Source of the DNA: Ryuthela nishihirai
Taxonomy: Eukaryota; Arthropoda; Arachnida; Araneae; Heptathelidae
Direction of reading: 5' to 3'
Length of the DNA stretch: 64,000 bases
Assembly (NCBI GenBank): GCA_038380435.1
Contig: JAWZYU010000005.1
Span: 34,866,001-34,930,000, forward strand
Positions 53,846 to 64,000 of the stretch are shown one piece after another; positions within the stretch are counted from its first letter, which is position 1, and every line of letters starts with the position of its first letter. The notes under the pieces were generated by a model. That model worked only from the letters and a program-made list of their open reading frames with translations. It was not told the origin of the DNA and did no database searches. Both the position numbers and the translations under genes were made by a program.

Positions 53846-54225
53846 TATTCCCCTCTAATTTATTTTTTATTATTGTATCTGTTGTTATTGTACATATCTA
53901 TGTTATGTGTATTTTCAGAAGTATCTTAAATGGGAATGTGGCTGTTCTACATATACTCTGGAACAGAGCTCCAGCAAATGTTTTTATTTCACTTCCGTCA
54001 CTTGCCGGTGGTGCTGGGTGCGACTCACGGAGAGGAGTGACGAGGAAATGAACACGCAGACTGAGTGTTGATGACAAACGGAGGAGCGTTTTATTTTAGC
54101 GCGTCGAAGTGGCGCAGCTCTTTCTCGGGAACCCTAAAGAGGCAGGGTTCGGTTCTGTATGATCCAGGTGGTGTAGGCAGGGATTAAGATATTATCTCGT
54201 CGAGGTTTGCAAAGAGATTTGTAAG
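53846..54225. other. Unassigned, locally GC-richer
   Basis: CACGGAGAGGAGTGACGAGG and TTAGCGCGTCGAAGTGGCGC lie near 54029 and 54098. Frame 53842-54051 is not recognised. May belong to the LTR-like sequence bounded by the direct repeats. Confidence 0.3.
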
Positions 54226-54271
54226 AGATTCTGTTGTTGAACCCATCTACTCCACACAGACCACCTTTTTA
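54226..54271 (+). repeat. 46 bp direct repeat, right copy (LTR-like)
   Basis: Same block as 53452-53497 with one base missing near its start, about 774 bp downstream in the same orientation. Confidence 0.55.
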
Positions 54272-54708
54272 TTTGGTTGATAAAGAGATTTCTGTATAGA
54301 TTTCCCCATTCTCATCAAATGAATGCCTGCAATAATAAAGCAACATTCAGGTTTAAATTAAGTAATAATGATTGGAGAAAGTTTACAAGAACATCTATAA
54401 AGCCATTAATTTCTAAGAAATCTTGAGAGCAGCTAAAGCCCACAGAATCTAGTACATTCTTATATGTACATATACAATATATGCAAATGTAAATTAACAG
54501 TATGTGGTCCTCTACTATGGTACATTCGTTTATTTCATCTTTCTACACGACATTCGGCACAGCACATATGAAGCAAGTAAGGGTGTAAAAAAACCGCGAA
54601 TCTGTGGTTTCACCAAAAATAATGGATGAAGAGTAATGAATCGGATTAATTAGTCGTCCCTACTATAGTGCATCGGAAGAGTTTACGACATTCCCCATGC
54701 ATTTCCCG
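54272..54708. other. Unassigned AT-rich stretch
   Basis: No feature recognised. Confidence 0.4.
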
Positions 54709-55032
54709 TTGTTTTATCACTGAGAGTTTTACCACAATGAGCTAAATGACTAGGTCACAAGGACCCCGAGGGCTCAGAGAAGGTTGGAAAAGAGGATCCA
54801 CTGGAAAGTTGTTAAGAGACAAATGTTAGCCTCCCATCAAGACCATACAGCGTGTTTTTTAACATATACAATCCATGGCTCTTTCACACACGGCGCCACG
54901 CCATCCAATGAACGGAGGCCTTCCCAAACCGATTGGTGTTTTGTGGAGATAATTCTCAATGCTGGCCAAGATGGGACTCGAACCTGGGAACTGCAGATTA
55001 CGAGCCTGAGGTGCTATCAACTGAGCCGCTCT
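54709..55032 (-). mobile_element. SINE A, shortened and diverged
   Basis: Recognisable tail-proximal body (GGTCACAAGGACCCCGAGGG) and head complement (GGACTCGAACC, ACTGAGCCG), with internal deletions around the central block, giving about 324 bp. Confidence 0.85.
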
Positions 55033-55084
55033 TAATAAAAAAAAAGAAAGGGGGGGATATTAAAACGATTATTCCCCCCTATCT

Positions 55085-55330
55085 TCGGAACTCAAGGGCC
55101 GAAAGTAACGGGCTATGCGGCAAAGAGAATTTATGACATGGAGAGTGTCACAGGTTATAAAAATTCTTCCCTTACTTCTTCCCCTCCCCTAAAAAAGGGG
55201 AATTATGAAAAAAAAAAAAATGTTCTATAATATCTTAGGAACGCAAGGACCAAAACGTAACAAGTTGTATGTCAAATGAAAGCATGTGACGTGGGGAATG
55301 TTGTGGGCAATAAAACTATACCTGTCTTTG
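55085..55330 (+). repeat. Repeat F, two units
   Basis: GAAAGTAACGGGCTATGCGG then GACATGGAGAGTGTCACAGG; second unit AACGTAACAAGTTGTATGTC, AAATGAAAGCATGTGACGTG. Each unit includes a CCCCTCCCCTAAAAAAGGGG-type patch or its remnant. Confidence 0.7.
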
Positions 55331-55815
55331 ATATATTAAGATTATTTGGAAAGACAGGGAATTTTTTAATTTTTTTTTATTTATTTATATTAACTCATCT
55401 TTTTTTTTAGGACGCAGGTGCAACCAATGTTGTGGCACTATTTCATCCATTTGACAGATTTAAATCAATTATCTTTCATTAATACTATTTTTTATCGTTT
55501 TTTTTTTTATTATATCACTAGCCTTTTACCATTTTAATGTAACTCGGGAATACTTCGTCATGTCACTACTGGGGTTTACGTTAAAAGAATTAGGAAATTA
55601 AAATTAACACTTATTAAAAAATTTTGGTAGTGCTAAAAGTGAATATAAAAATACCGATGTTATTATGAAATATTCGAAATGGAAAAAAGGGTGCAAAAAT
55701 TTTAATAAAGCGGGCAAATTATTTAATGCAGAAGTTTTCAACTGAAAGAGTAAAATACTATGTAATAAATGCAACATGATGTAAATGGATAAATAATTTT
55801 TATTTCAGATAATGT
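55331..55815. other. Unassigned AT-rich stretch
   Basis: T runs and AT-rich words only. Confidence 0.4.
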
Positions 55816-56342
55816 TTAACCCTTTCACGACTAAGGGAAACATTTTTCCCCATTTTAAAATTGGTGATTGTCGTATTTAATTATAACCTTATCTGCATTT
55901 TTTATACAGAATGTCAAAATAGAACGTATGCCGAACACAATTACGTAAACGGGAACGTTTAGTCCATGTCCATCTTTGCAATAATGTTGCATCTGTGCAA
56001 TGTCCATCTTTGCTTCACAACCAAAAGAAATTGCTTCGCAGAATATCATAATTAGCGCCATCATTTTGTATAGTAATTTTAGTTCATAATTTTGCATTAT
56101 TTTAGTTAACATTTTGTTATAATAAACGAATAAATAAAAGACATTGCATAATAAGCCTAACTATAATTTGTGTTACCTTTATAGTCCATTGGGAAAAATA
56201 TTTTTCATAAAATTCCAAAAAAACTACACATTGTTATGTATTTTTCTTATGATTTTTATTTATTTTACGTGTAAACAAACTAAAATAAACAGTTACATAC
56301 TAATATTTACTCTTAGAAACCTTATGGTCCTGAAAGGGTTAA
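55816..56342. mobile_element. piggyBac-like MITE
   Basis: TTAA at 55816-55819 and 56339-56342 flank ends CCCTTTCACGACTAAGGG and, reversed, CCCTTTCAGGACCATAAGG. CCC termini at a TTAA target are the piggyBac signature. The interior (519 bp) has no transposase; the 85-codon minus frame (55855-56112) and the 121-codon plus frame (56144-56509, which crosses the right end) are not recognised. GTCCATCTTTGC is repeated near 55966 and 56001. Confidence 0.7.
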
Positions 56343-57096
56343 CAGTATACAAAATGCTTCTGAGGTCTCACAAGAGTAGACTCGTTCGTGAGATCTCCAT
56401 ACAGAAACAATTTAAATATAAAACATCAATCGTCACGTTGAATAAAATACACACAAAAAAAAAGAAAACAACTCATATAAATTTTTTTTTAGTAATGCAG
56501 AAAGTGTGAAAGTAAAAAGGAAGAAACATTCAATATCAATGTTACATATAAACAGTTCTAGTAAATTAGTGCAAAAAAGTTTCCTCACAATCAAGTTTCA
56601 AAATGTAGTTCTTTAGAAGTTTAAAATACAAATGATTATTCGCGATATTTTTCGTGCTGATCGGGAGAGAGGAAAAGAATTTTGGTGCTAACTACAAATA
56701 ATGGTGCCTAAATTTTCCTTCTTTAATGCAGGAATTTCAAAATTTATGTTTTTATCCCATCTTAATTGGTAATTATTCGTATCGGTTTGATGCTTTCATT
56801 TCTAAAGTAAAAATATTTAGTAATTTCGAAAAAATAATTTATATCAGATTATATATTATTATAATATATTAGCAGATTAAGGCAGAAAGAAAGTGTAATA
56901 CATTATTATGTATATTAGATTATTATGTCATTATATCTATTATTCTCTCCTGCAGATAAGTTGTTAGCTTTGCGGGACATCTGTAAACAGAAATGATTTA
57001 TTTGTAATTGTTTGTACAAATAAATTATTAGAAAAAAGTCCTAAGGTTCCCATCACAGCAATAATTTTGCATATAACGGATAAAAAGGTTTATTAA
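56343..57096. other. Unassigned AT-rich stretch
   Basis: No feature recognised. Confidence 0.45.
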
Positions 57097-57195
57097 AAGG
57101 TCCTGCCATCCTCACAGTCCTACTACTTTGGCATATAAACTGACAGGCTCCTGTCAGACCTCTGTGGCAAGCAGCTGCTTGAGAGGGTATTTATT
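57097..57195 (+). mobile_element. SINE B, 5'-truncated
   Basis: Begins at AAGGTCCTGCCATCCTCAC and runs to GCAAGCAGCTGCTTGAGAGG and a TATTTATTTATTTTTT tail. Confidence 0.9.
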
Positions 57196-57517
57196 TATTT
57201 TTTTATAATATTTTTAAAGGAAAAGAAGCGGTATTTTGCATCTTTACCTAGGGTGCTAAATGGCTAGTGCCATTATTAACCAAGCCAAATCGTCTAAAAG
57301 GAAAAAAATCTTTTTCTTTACAGCCTCTAATCAAAAGATATAATCATAAAGATTTTGACATTCTTTAGTAATTACTCACTCTGTGAGACATGCGCAAAGC
57401 TGCCTCTTATGCCAATAGAATTAAACCAGAATAATCAATTTATCTGAACAATATAATTCTTGTTTAAGCAATTTGTTATTAACTCTCAGGAAAAGCTTGT
57501 AATCTGAAATACAATAA
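57196..57517. other. Unassigned stretch
   Basis: No feature recognised. Confidence 0.4.
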
Positions 57518-57915
57518 AGCAAACAGTAGAACACCTATCTCGTAATCTGTTACTAGGTTCGAATCCTAACAGCGCCAACGTTGAGATTTATCTCTGCTAA
57601 GTTCCCACCCTCCTTTCCTTAGCTAGCTGCCCTTGGTGAGAAAAGGGAAACCACTGGACTTTGAAAAAACCACCGTCCTTCGGATGGGACGTTATGACGT
57701 AGCCGCGTGCATGATGGCCTTACTTTGTGGCTATCCATTGGGTTAAAAAAATCACTGTATGGTCTTAATGGGATACTTCTATCTGTCTCTTAACATTATC
57801 CAGAGAATACTTTTTCCCTCTCCAAATCTACCTCTGCACCTTGGAGCCATTGTGACCCGGTAATTTAACGCATTATGATGCATAAGTGTCTCTCAGAAGT
57901 AAAAGACCAAACCTA
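57518..57915 (+). mobile_element. SINE A, very diverged
   Basis: CTCGTAATCTGTTACTAGG, B box GGTTCGAATCC, GTTGAGATTTATCTCTGC, CGGATGGGACGTTATGACG and the end CAGAAGTAAAAGACCAAACC follow family order. The A box is decayed. Possibly an older subfamily. Confidence 0.8.
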
Positions 57916-58560
57916 TAGATATATATTCTCTGTTTCAAATGATAACTGAAGTTTTAGTCAGTAAGTTAATTTTTCTAAACATTGCGAGCAAAACAGACCA
58001 ATTTAATCATAATGTATAGCCTTTTTACACGTGCAAAATTCAAGAATTCAAGGAAAAGAGGAGGAATTTAAAATTAAATTTACTAACTAATTTCTATGAT
58101 CAAAAAATTTATTTTCCGATTCATACGTCAGAAGTTTAAATTTTTTATTTTTAAGTATTTTTCATGTGAACAAAGATTAAGCTTAACATTTTAGCGGATA
58201 GCCGATAGTTATTTTCAAAGCAGTGATTAATGATTACTATATAGTGATAGTTCATTCCATGTAAAGTTCGTATCGAAAAACAAATTATTGAATCTTTAGG
58301 GCAAAAATTTATCTGAATAATAAACGACTGAAAAGCAGATTCCGCTAACTACAATAATAATTAACAACAACCGATGGAATTTAAATAAATAAATATTGTT
58401 TTAATTCCCTTCCTAACAACTTCCAACTTCATGTTTAAAAACATATATTGCATATCTAAAATAAAAAAAAAAATATCTACCGTCTTCCATAAAGGCATGG
58501 CCTTTCGCATGCCCGTGACAGAATCCCCGAAAAAGCAGATGTATATCTTTTGACGTTCGC
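57916..58560. other. Unassigned AT-rich stretch
   Basis: No feature recognised. Confidence 0.4.
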
Positions 58561-60130
58561 AACAGAAAAAAAAAAAAGCGGCATATGAAAATGCGCAGAA
58601 CATTGGGGGAGTGGACAACTCATCTTCCTTCCCATCATTCATAGCGCTCCGTATACTCCTCTTAAACAAAATTTCTCCCCCTCTACCTCTGGATCCGGAG
58701 CGCTGCATATCAGAGAAAGCAAACCAACTGCCAAACCAGTTTAGTGTGCGGCATTTTGTAACGGAACAATTACCCAACTAGTGAGGGTTTATTCCACACT
58801 CTTGTGGCCCACTGCTTTGGCCATTCAAATGGTAAACGTTCCAGTTTTCCAACACTTACAGCTGTATTTAAAGGTGATGCCGAGACACAGCCAGATCCTA
58901 TTGACTTCTCCTTCTTTTGTGAAGGACATTGGATGGTGGTACGTGTAGAGAAACCCTCTGTCCTTCCCTTTGCACCCTCCTCCCTCTGTCCCCCTCCCTG
59001 CCATCCGTTTCATACATATCCCTCTATCCCCCCCCCCTTTCCACTCCCGGCAATTAGCCAGTGGGGGAGCTTACCCACCGTGCTACATTGTTGCTGCAAC
59101 ATCTCATTTTACTTCTTCTAGAATGAGCTTTTTGATACAGTCTTTGATATGCATAGCTCCTTCCGGTACCAGTTCCGCGACGAGATTAGTCGGCGATGTC
59201 GCCGCGTCCACCTCGACGGGAGACTTTCTCTCCCACAGCGGGGGACGTGTTTTGCTCCTTGTCGTCCTCCGATAGCTCCCCATTGGCCGCGTGCGACCAG
59301 GAACGGGAGAGAATGCCAGTGTTTGCTTACCAACTTAGGACGCCGTTTTGGAGCCATTCTGTATCCGGCGCAGAGACGGGAAAGAGCTCGCCGTCCAGTC
59401 CATTCAAGAGCGACTGTATGGGCTTAGTCACGCGCAGAGAGCCTGGCCTCTGTCGCCGCACTAATCCCCCTCTTCAATACCTTTTGATGAGGTAACGCCG
59501 AGTGTTGACCAGACAGTGTCCTCCCATAATCCCTAGCGATGGTGCGATGCCCAAAATGAGACTACCGAAGGAAGCGCTCCTTGACAGACCTTGGCGATAA
59601 TGTTGATTCAATGTGCTTTATTTTCTCGTGAGGCCGACGCTGCTGCAGAGCCCGTGGCCTGCGGTGATACAAAGGAACCTCTCTGTCTCCTCCTCCTCCT
59701 TCCACCTCTCCCTCCCCATCTTCTTTCGTCCCTCCCCGCCCTCCCTGCAGACAGTTATCAAGAATGCATATATTCCTTCGCCACCCGCACAGCGTTAGTA
59801 AAGGGCAGGCTTACTTTCTTCATTGCTCCTTGGCGGCTTAACGTTTTTTCGCTGTCTAGGCACATCAGTTTTTACTGTAATAAAATCAGTGGAGTGGAGT
59901 CCGCTCTGCATAAGAAATTGCTCAGCATAATTCAAAGTCAGCACATTTTTTCACTCTTTCCTGTTCATCCAGACTGCAGAGTTCTTCTCTGCTTTTTTTC
60001 CTCATCATTCGACTAGCGCCTGCTTCCCGAGCACGACTGAAGTTTCCTTCTCGGCACCCTCCCCCCTACCCAAGCGCATGCCCCTCCCCCCTCCGCTCTG
60101 CTCTCTCTCTCTCTCTCCGTCACGCACTCA
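58561..60130. promoter_or_regulatory. Second CpG-rich, GC-elevated block, candidate promoter or exon region
   Basis: GC-rich with dense CG (for example GGCGATGTCGCCGCGTCCAC near 59188), ending in a (TC)n run near 60100. It is free of SINEs and transposon ends. Several overlapping frames exist: 58804-59121, 59149-59427 (92 codons), 59196-59495 (99 codons) and 59591-60016 (141 codons) on the plus strand, and 58361-58777 (138 codons) on the minus strand. None contains a domain I recognise, and their overlap in three frames argues for composition rather than coding. A 5' exon cannot be excluded. Confidence 0.35.
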
Positions 60131-61935
60131 CACAGACGAGCTAATAAAGCAGTCTTAATTACGAAAGGTTACAGCAAAGCAAACGTCGACTTATATTAAA
60201 AGTAATATTTGATGTTCTCTATTTGAGTACTCGGTGATTCATTTATATGACTACAGTTTTTACATTAGTTTAAGCTCTTGAACCTATTTTTAATACTGCT
60301 AATGGGAAAGTTAAAGACAAACATTCCTTCATTACGAAAATGTTTGATAGGATATTTATAAAATCGAACGAAACTGCTTCAGATTTCACGACAACAGCGT
60401 GATATAAACTTGCGGCCTGCACTTCGGACTGTTGATGCACTAATTATTGCAGCTTAATAAATGATTTAATTAATTTTTCTCAGCAATTAACATCGAGTCT
60501 GCCCCGTTGTATGTCTTGAACTTAATTACGTGCTAACATTTATTTTATGGTGAAGGAAATAACAGAGAATTTAGAGAAACGCATGTAGGAAAAGCACGAA
60601 GAAGTGAGCGGAATTAAGAAGAAGAAGACGGTTGTATGTCATGTGTGTTGTTGCGTCTGAGAGCCTGTTTGGAGTTGTTTTAAAGTAAATGTTACTCGTA
60701 AGAAAATTAATAATATTTTGATTCCTTAGCGTGACTTGACGAAAAAAAAATCCTTTAGTTTTTTTGTATATAATTAACAGGCGTCAGTTAGAGAAAAACA
60801 ATAACTATTAGCAAAGTAATTACACTTTTGCATTACAACATATCAATAAACCTTGCAGCCAAATTGGCGCTATAGTGGTTGGATTCAAATCCAGATGTAG
60901 CAAAGATGTTAAGATTTATTTCTCGCTGTTAATGATCCTTGATCATGCATGTCACATTCCTTTATTTACATTTTCAAAAGACTTATTCTACGATCTATGT
61001 CTTTATAAAGATTATAGAAAAAAATAATAATGTAATTTAATATTGTTAATTTTTTTAGATATCAATTTCTTCATTGTATTTTATTTAGTAACAGAGGAAG
61101 ATGTTAAATTACATGTAATCTAGATTTACTTCAATATAGGTATGTTTATGACACGCAACTTTGTTATTTATGCAATGTGTATGCCAAGTTTTAACTGATG
61201 TATTCGAAACATGGACGGATTTGATGATCTATTTGTCCCAATTGTAGCGACGATATTTGCATTCATATTTTGGTGTTTCTTTTTGTGCAGTTTTTGCACT
61301 TTATTCTAGTTGACTAAAGGTTTTTTTTTTTTAAATATGATCAAATAAGGCAACAACCAATGAAAAGATCCCACACTCACATGAGTTCTAACAAGACTAA
61401 AGTCGCAGATGTAATACTCTGCCACAGCAAATAGTTCCACACTTTGTGCAAGAAATAAATACTTTTCTAAAGTCAATTATTGTAGTTTGTAGAAGTCAGT
61501 AATTAAAAACGGTGTTTATAATTTAATAAACGTTTTTATTTAATATAAAATACAGGCTGAAGCATAATTTATTTTACACCTGAATATTCGAAAAGTGAAA
61601 CATTTACCGTAAAGTCCTCTAACGAGTGAGGACTGATACATTTTCAGGTGTTGCATTTGGCTTTTCACTGGTTAAGCATAATAAAGCAATATTAGAAATC
61701 TATCCTCTTTGAGGAAGATTTGCTACTTCATTTTTTATGTGAAACAAAGTATAGGTAGATCCGAATAAAGAAGGATGAATATAAAAACGAACGATTCGAA
61801 CATTAGGTTGGAACATAGGAACATTTAGGATTGTGTTTTGGTGTGCTGAGCGATTTTACTGGTTTAATACTGGGGTATAAGATTATTTGAAGTTTATAGC
61901 GTGTAAATTTAGTGAATTTTTATGTTTCATCTTGG
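60131..61935. other. Unassigned AT-rich stretch
   Basis: GGATTCAAATCC near 60881 followed by AAGATTTATTTCTCGC near 60911 faintly resembles a SINE A B box and body start. Otherwise no gene or repeat recognised. Confidence 0.35.
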
Positions 61936-62614
61936 AAAGCTTTATTCTATCAAGGAATTTTGTGAATTTTATGAGTGTGCACTTTAATATGAACTTTCAT
62001 TAAAATGGCGAACGGATCTCGCAAAAAGAAATCTTCACCAACTGGATTTAAAATAAAAGTGAAAAGAAATAAATCAAATAATCCCTTGAACAAGACTGAT
62101 ATGGAAAACGAGGAAAACAAGGAATCTACACAAGAAAACTCCATACTAATAAAGGATCTAAAAGTATCATCAGAATCTGATACTTCACCCACCAAAATCA
62201 ATTGAAGAAAACTCGGAAACAACGACTTTACCGTTGGAACAACAAGATGGCCGACTACACGGAATTACAGAGGTAACTACTGATACATGTAAACCGAATA
62301 TAATTACAAAGTCTGAAGTTGATGATATACAAACAAAACAGAATATTGCTAATACCATTAATGTTATGAAAAATAATTGTGATGATGATTCAAAATATAC
62401 TATAATTACTTCACTTGATTCAGAGAACTTAAATCCATCGGAACTTAAAGACTTTGCTCTGGTTATATCGGGAATCAAAAATGATATTAGTGGTTTAGAT
62501 ATACAAAAAGTTTCTTCTTTTTTAATAATCTCTTAGGAGAGAGAATTTCAGGAAGATTTATTTCGCTTGGTAGACTATTACTTTTTCCTTACTACTCAAC
62601 AGGATAAAAAAAAA

Positions 62615-62669
62615 AATAAATACCCCCTCAAGCAGCTGCTTGCCACAGAGGTCTGACAGGAGCCTGTCA
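62615..62669 (-). mobile_element. SINE B 3' fragment in LINE ORF1
   Basis: TACCCCCTCAAGCAGCTGCT through GACAGGAGCCTGTCA: only the last 50 bp, beside an A run at 62605. Flank similarity is too A-rich to call a TSD. Confidence 0.85.
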
Positions 62670-62814
62670 AAGATTTAAAAATTGTCAGAAATTCTATCAA
62701 TCCCTGTTAAGGTTGAATTTCCTAAATTCATTAAATCTATTCTGGGCACTGTAATTAATGTGCCAGTAAATATTCATGATCCTGACTTATTAGATATGCT
62801 TTCAGATCAAAATG

Positions 62815-63332
62815 TACAGTCGCTCAAAAAAGTATCCGAACACTATGGTTGATTACAGAATTCAGAAAAAATATCTGGCAACGATTTTTTTAGAAATTAG
62901 TGATCTGGCAACCTTCGTGTCACGTGATTACAGAATTCAGGAAAAATATCTGGAGCGTGTGCAGTAACTGTACACGTTCCAGTTACCGTTCACAGCAAAC
63001 TGGAACGTGTGCAGTTACTGCACACGCTCCAGTTTGCTGTGAACGGTAACTGCACACGCTCAATATTTCCGTGAGTGAGCCCACACGATCTAGTATCAAA
63101 ATAATATGACCACCTACAGTCGCTCAAAAAAGTATCCGAACACTATGGTTGATTACAGAATTCAGAAAAAATATCCGGCAACGATTTTTTTAGAAATTAG
63201 TGATCTGGCAACCTTCGTGTCACGTGACACTAAGGTTGCCAGATGACTAATTTCTAAAAAAATCAATGCCAGATATTTTTTCTGAATTTTGCAATCAACC
63301 ATAGTGTTCGGATACTTTTTTGAGCGACTGTA
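62815..63332. mobile_element. Composite MITE insertion in LINE ORF1
   Basis: Outer ends are family M1 termini with TA at 62815-62816 and 63331-63332. Inside, an M1 left arm (to about 62926), a second short M1 piece (62927-62954), an unrelated palindromic block (62955-63060: GGAGCGTGTGCAGT and complements, GTTTGCTGTGAACGGTAAC) and an M3-like arm (63093-63112) precede a complete M1 element. ORF1 reads across the insertion point when one TA is kept. Confidence 0.85.
63115..63332. mobile_element. Fold-back MITE M1, compact copy
   Basis: 218 bp between TA borders. The arms are complementary almost throughout, meeting at the centre GTGTCACGTGACAC (63214-63227). Shorter than the 7963 copy because the central CACGTG repeats are not expanded. 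Confidence 0.93.
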
Positions 63333-64000
63333 CTAAGCTTAAGAAGGATGATGCATTTTGATAAAGAAGCTTTAAATAAAAAAAAAATTCAAATGGTTTA
63401 AGAACTCATAAGGTTGTAATCGAATTTGAGGGAGATGCACTTCCTTCACACGTTTATCTTGGTTTTAACTGTCACTCTCTTAAAAAATTCAACCTTCCAC
63501 CCAACCTTTGCCTTCGTTGCTATAAATTTGGGCATGCTATTTCTACCTGTACAGGTAGACAAGTCTGCAAACGATGTGGGGGAAAACATCACCAAAGACA
63601 ATGTGTTTCTAAATATTTGAAATGTCCTAACTGCCTTGGACCCCACCCGGCGACCTGGGTCGGCTGTATAATCAGAGTAATAGCATGCAAAGCCAGGACA
63701 ATTCAATTAGAGGAAGACATTTCCTGGCAGCAAGCGTTTGTAAAAGCTAAAACTTTAATAAACAACTATAAACAAACCTATAACATTGACTTAAATCTTA
63801 CTGCTGAAGATAAGCCGAAATTAGAAGATTCAGATTACAACAGGATTGAAACTGACATTTCTGAGGATCTGAGACTGCGCTCTTCAATGTAATTTTCTGC
63901 GGACGTCACAGAGAGCTTCTCAGTTCTTCTTGCAACGTCAACGGCTACTGAAACCAGAACCAAAACTGTAAACAATCAAATTAATCAAATGGACTACTCT

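Larger units (their letters stand above)
62005..63892 (+). pseudogene. LINE ORF1 (nucleic-acid-binding protein), broken
   Basis: Starts MANGSRKKKSSPTGFKIKVK: basic and Ser/Lys-rich. A frameshift near 62185 moves the reading to an acidic, Asn/Asp-rich stretch (to 62536). A further segment (VEFPKFIKSILGTVINVPV) follows the SINE B fragment, and after the MITE the frame at 63392-63892 gives GLRTHKVVIEFEGDALPSHV, then three zinc knuckles: CLRCYKFGHAISTC, CKRCGGKHHQRQC and CPNCLGPHPATWVGC, and a C-terminal helix ending at stop 63892. A PRE_C2HC-like region plus tandem CCHC knuckles is the standard ORF1 layout of Jockey-clade elements, where it coats the RNA. Two insertions and at least two frameshifts inactivate it. 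Confidence 0.88.
61936..64000 (+). mobile_element. Jockey-type non-LTR retrotransposon, 5' part, cut by window end
   Basis: ORF1 starts at 62005 after an AT-rich leader that may be the 5' UTR. The element continues past the last base, so ORF2 and the 3' end are not visible. It has been entered by a SINE B fragment and a composite MITE. Its 5' boundary is a guess. Confidence 0.7.

Noticed and set aside
60860..60930. Diverged SINE A head near 60.88 kb
   Set aside because: Only a B-box-like word and a short body match; not enough to call.

Overview
The window is eukaryotic, non-prokaryotic DNA: AT-rich, with no operons, no ribosome binding sites and no intact host gene that I can recognise. It is packed with tRNA-headed SINEs, hAT, Tc1/mariner and piggyBac-type DNA transposon relics, fold-back MITEs, non-LTR retrotransposon fragments and minisatellites. 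This composition fits an arthropod. I favour a spider (Araneae), because conceptual translations of the commonest SINE resemble 'hypothetical proteins' I remember from orb-weaver genomes; that is memory, not a search.

Three SINE families dominate. SINE A is about 384 bp, has a tRNA-Met-like head with clear A and B boxes and an (AACCC)n tail, and occurs about 27 times, often with 11-14 bp target-site duplications (TSDs). SINE B is about 210 bp, has a Ser/Leu-type head (TGGCCGAGTGG) and a TATTTATT tail, and occurs about 14 times. SINE C has a tRNA-Gly-like head and lies in fold-back arrangements at 23.1, 32.5 and 47.0 kb. Most open reading frames over 60 codons are SINE A read in antisense, and these begin at TTG rather than ATG.

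Layout. 0-6 kb: a diverged repeat (D), a mariner C-terminal relic and SINE A copies. 6-12.7 kb: AT-rich DNA, a Tc1-type MITE, hAT debris, a diverged tandem array of repeat D and an inverted repeat. 12.8-21.4 kb: a SINE A cluster including a SINE nested in a SINE, and a deleted hAT element (17.5-18.6 kb) carrying a BED-type zinc-finger fragment. 21.7-31 kb: two loci of one minisatellite family, a Tc1 element with both termini (24.8-26.0 kb), a 740 bp fold-back MITE and a 109 bp tandem duplication. 31-38 kb: more SINEs and a CpG-rich block (36.2-37.2 kb). 38.5-42 kb: a G-rich minisatellite with 190 bp higher-order repeats, a 66 bp perfect palindrome, and an inverted minisatellite segment between exact 60 bp direct repeats. 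42.4 kb: a LINE 3' end. 43.7-57 kb: hAT, fold-back and piggyBac-type MITEs, a Jockey-like LINE relic split by a SINE, and dispersed repeats. 58.5-60.1 kb: a second CpG-rich block. 61.9-64 kb: a non-LTR retrotransposon ORF1 with three zinc knuckles, broken by frameshifts, a SINE B fragment and a composite MITE, running off the window end.

The features do not form a pathway. They record layered transposition: SINEs in hAT, LINE, MITE and other SINE copies; MITEs in a LINE. The CpG-rich blocks are the only candidates for host regulatory or exonic DNA. The most unusual observations are the inverted minisatellite segment with 60 bp flanking duplications, the resemblance of the SINE B tail to the LINE 3' end at 42.4 kb, and the SINE A copy carrying a second 3' half inside one TSD.
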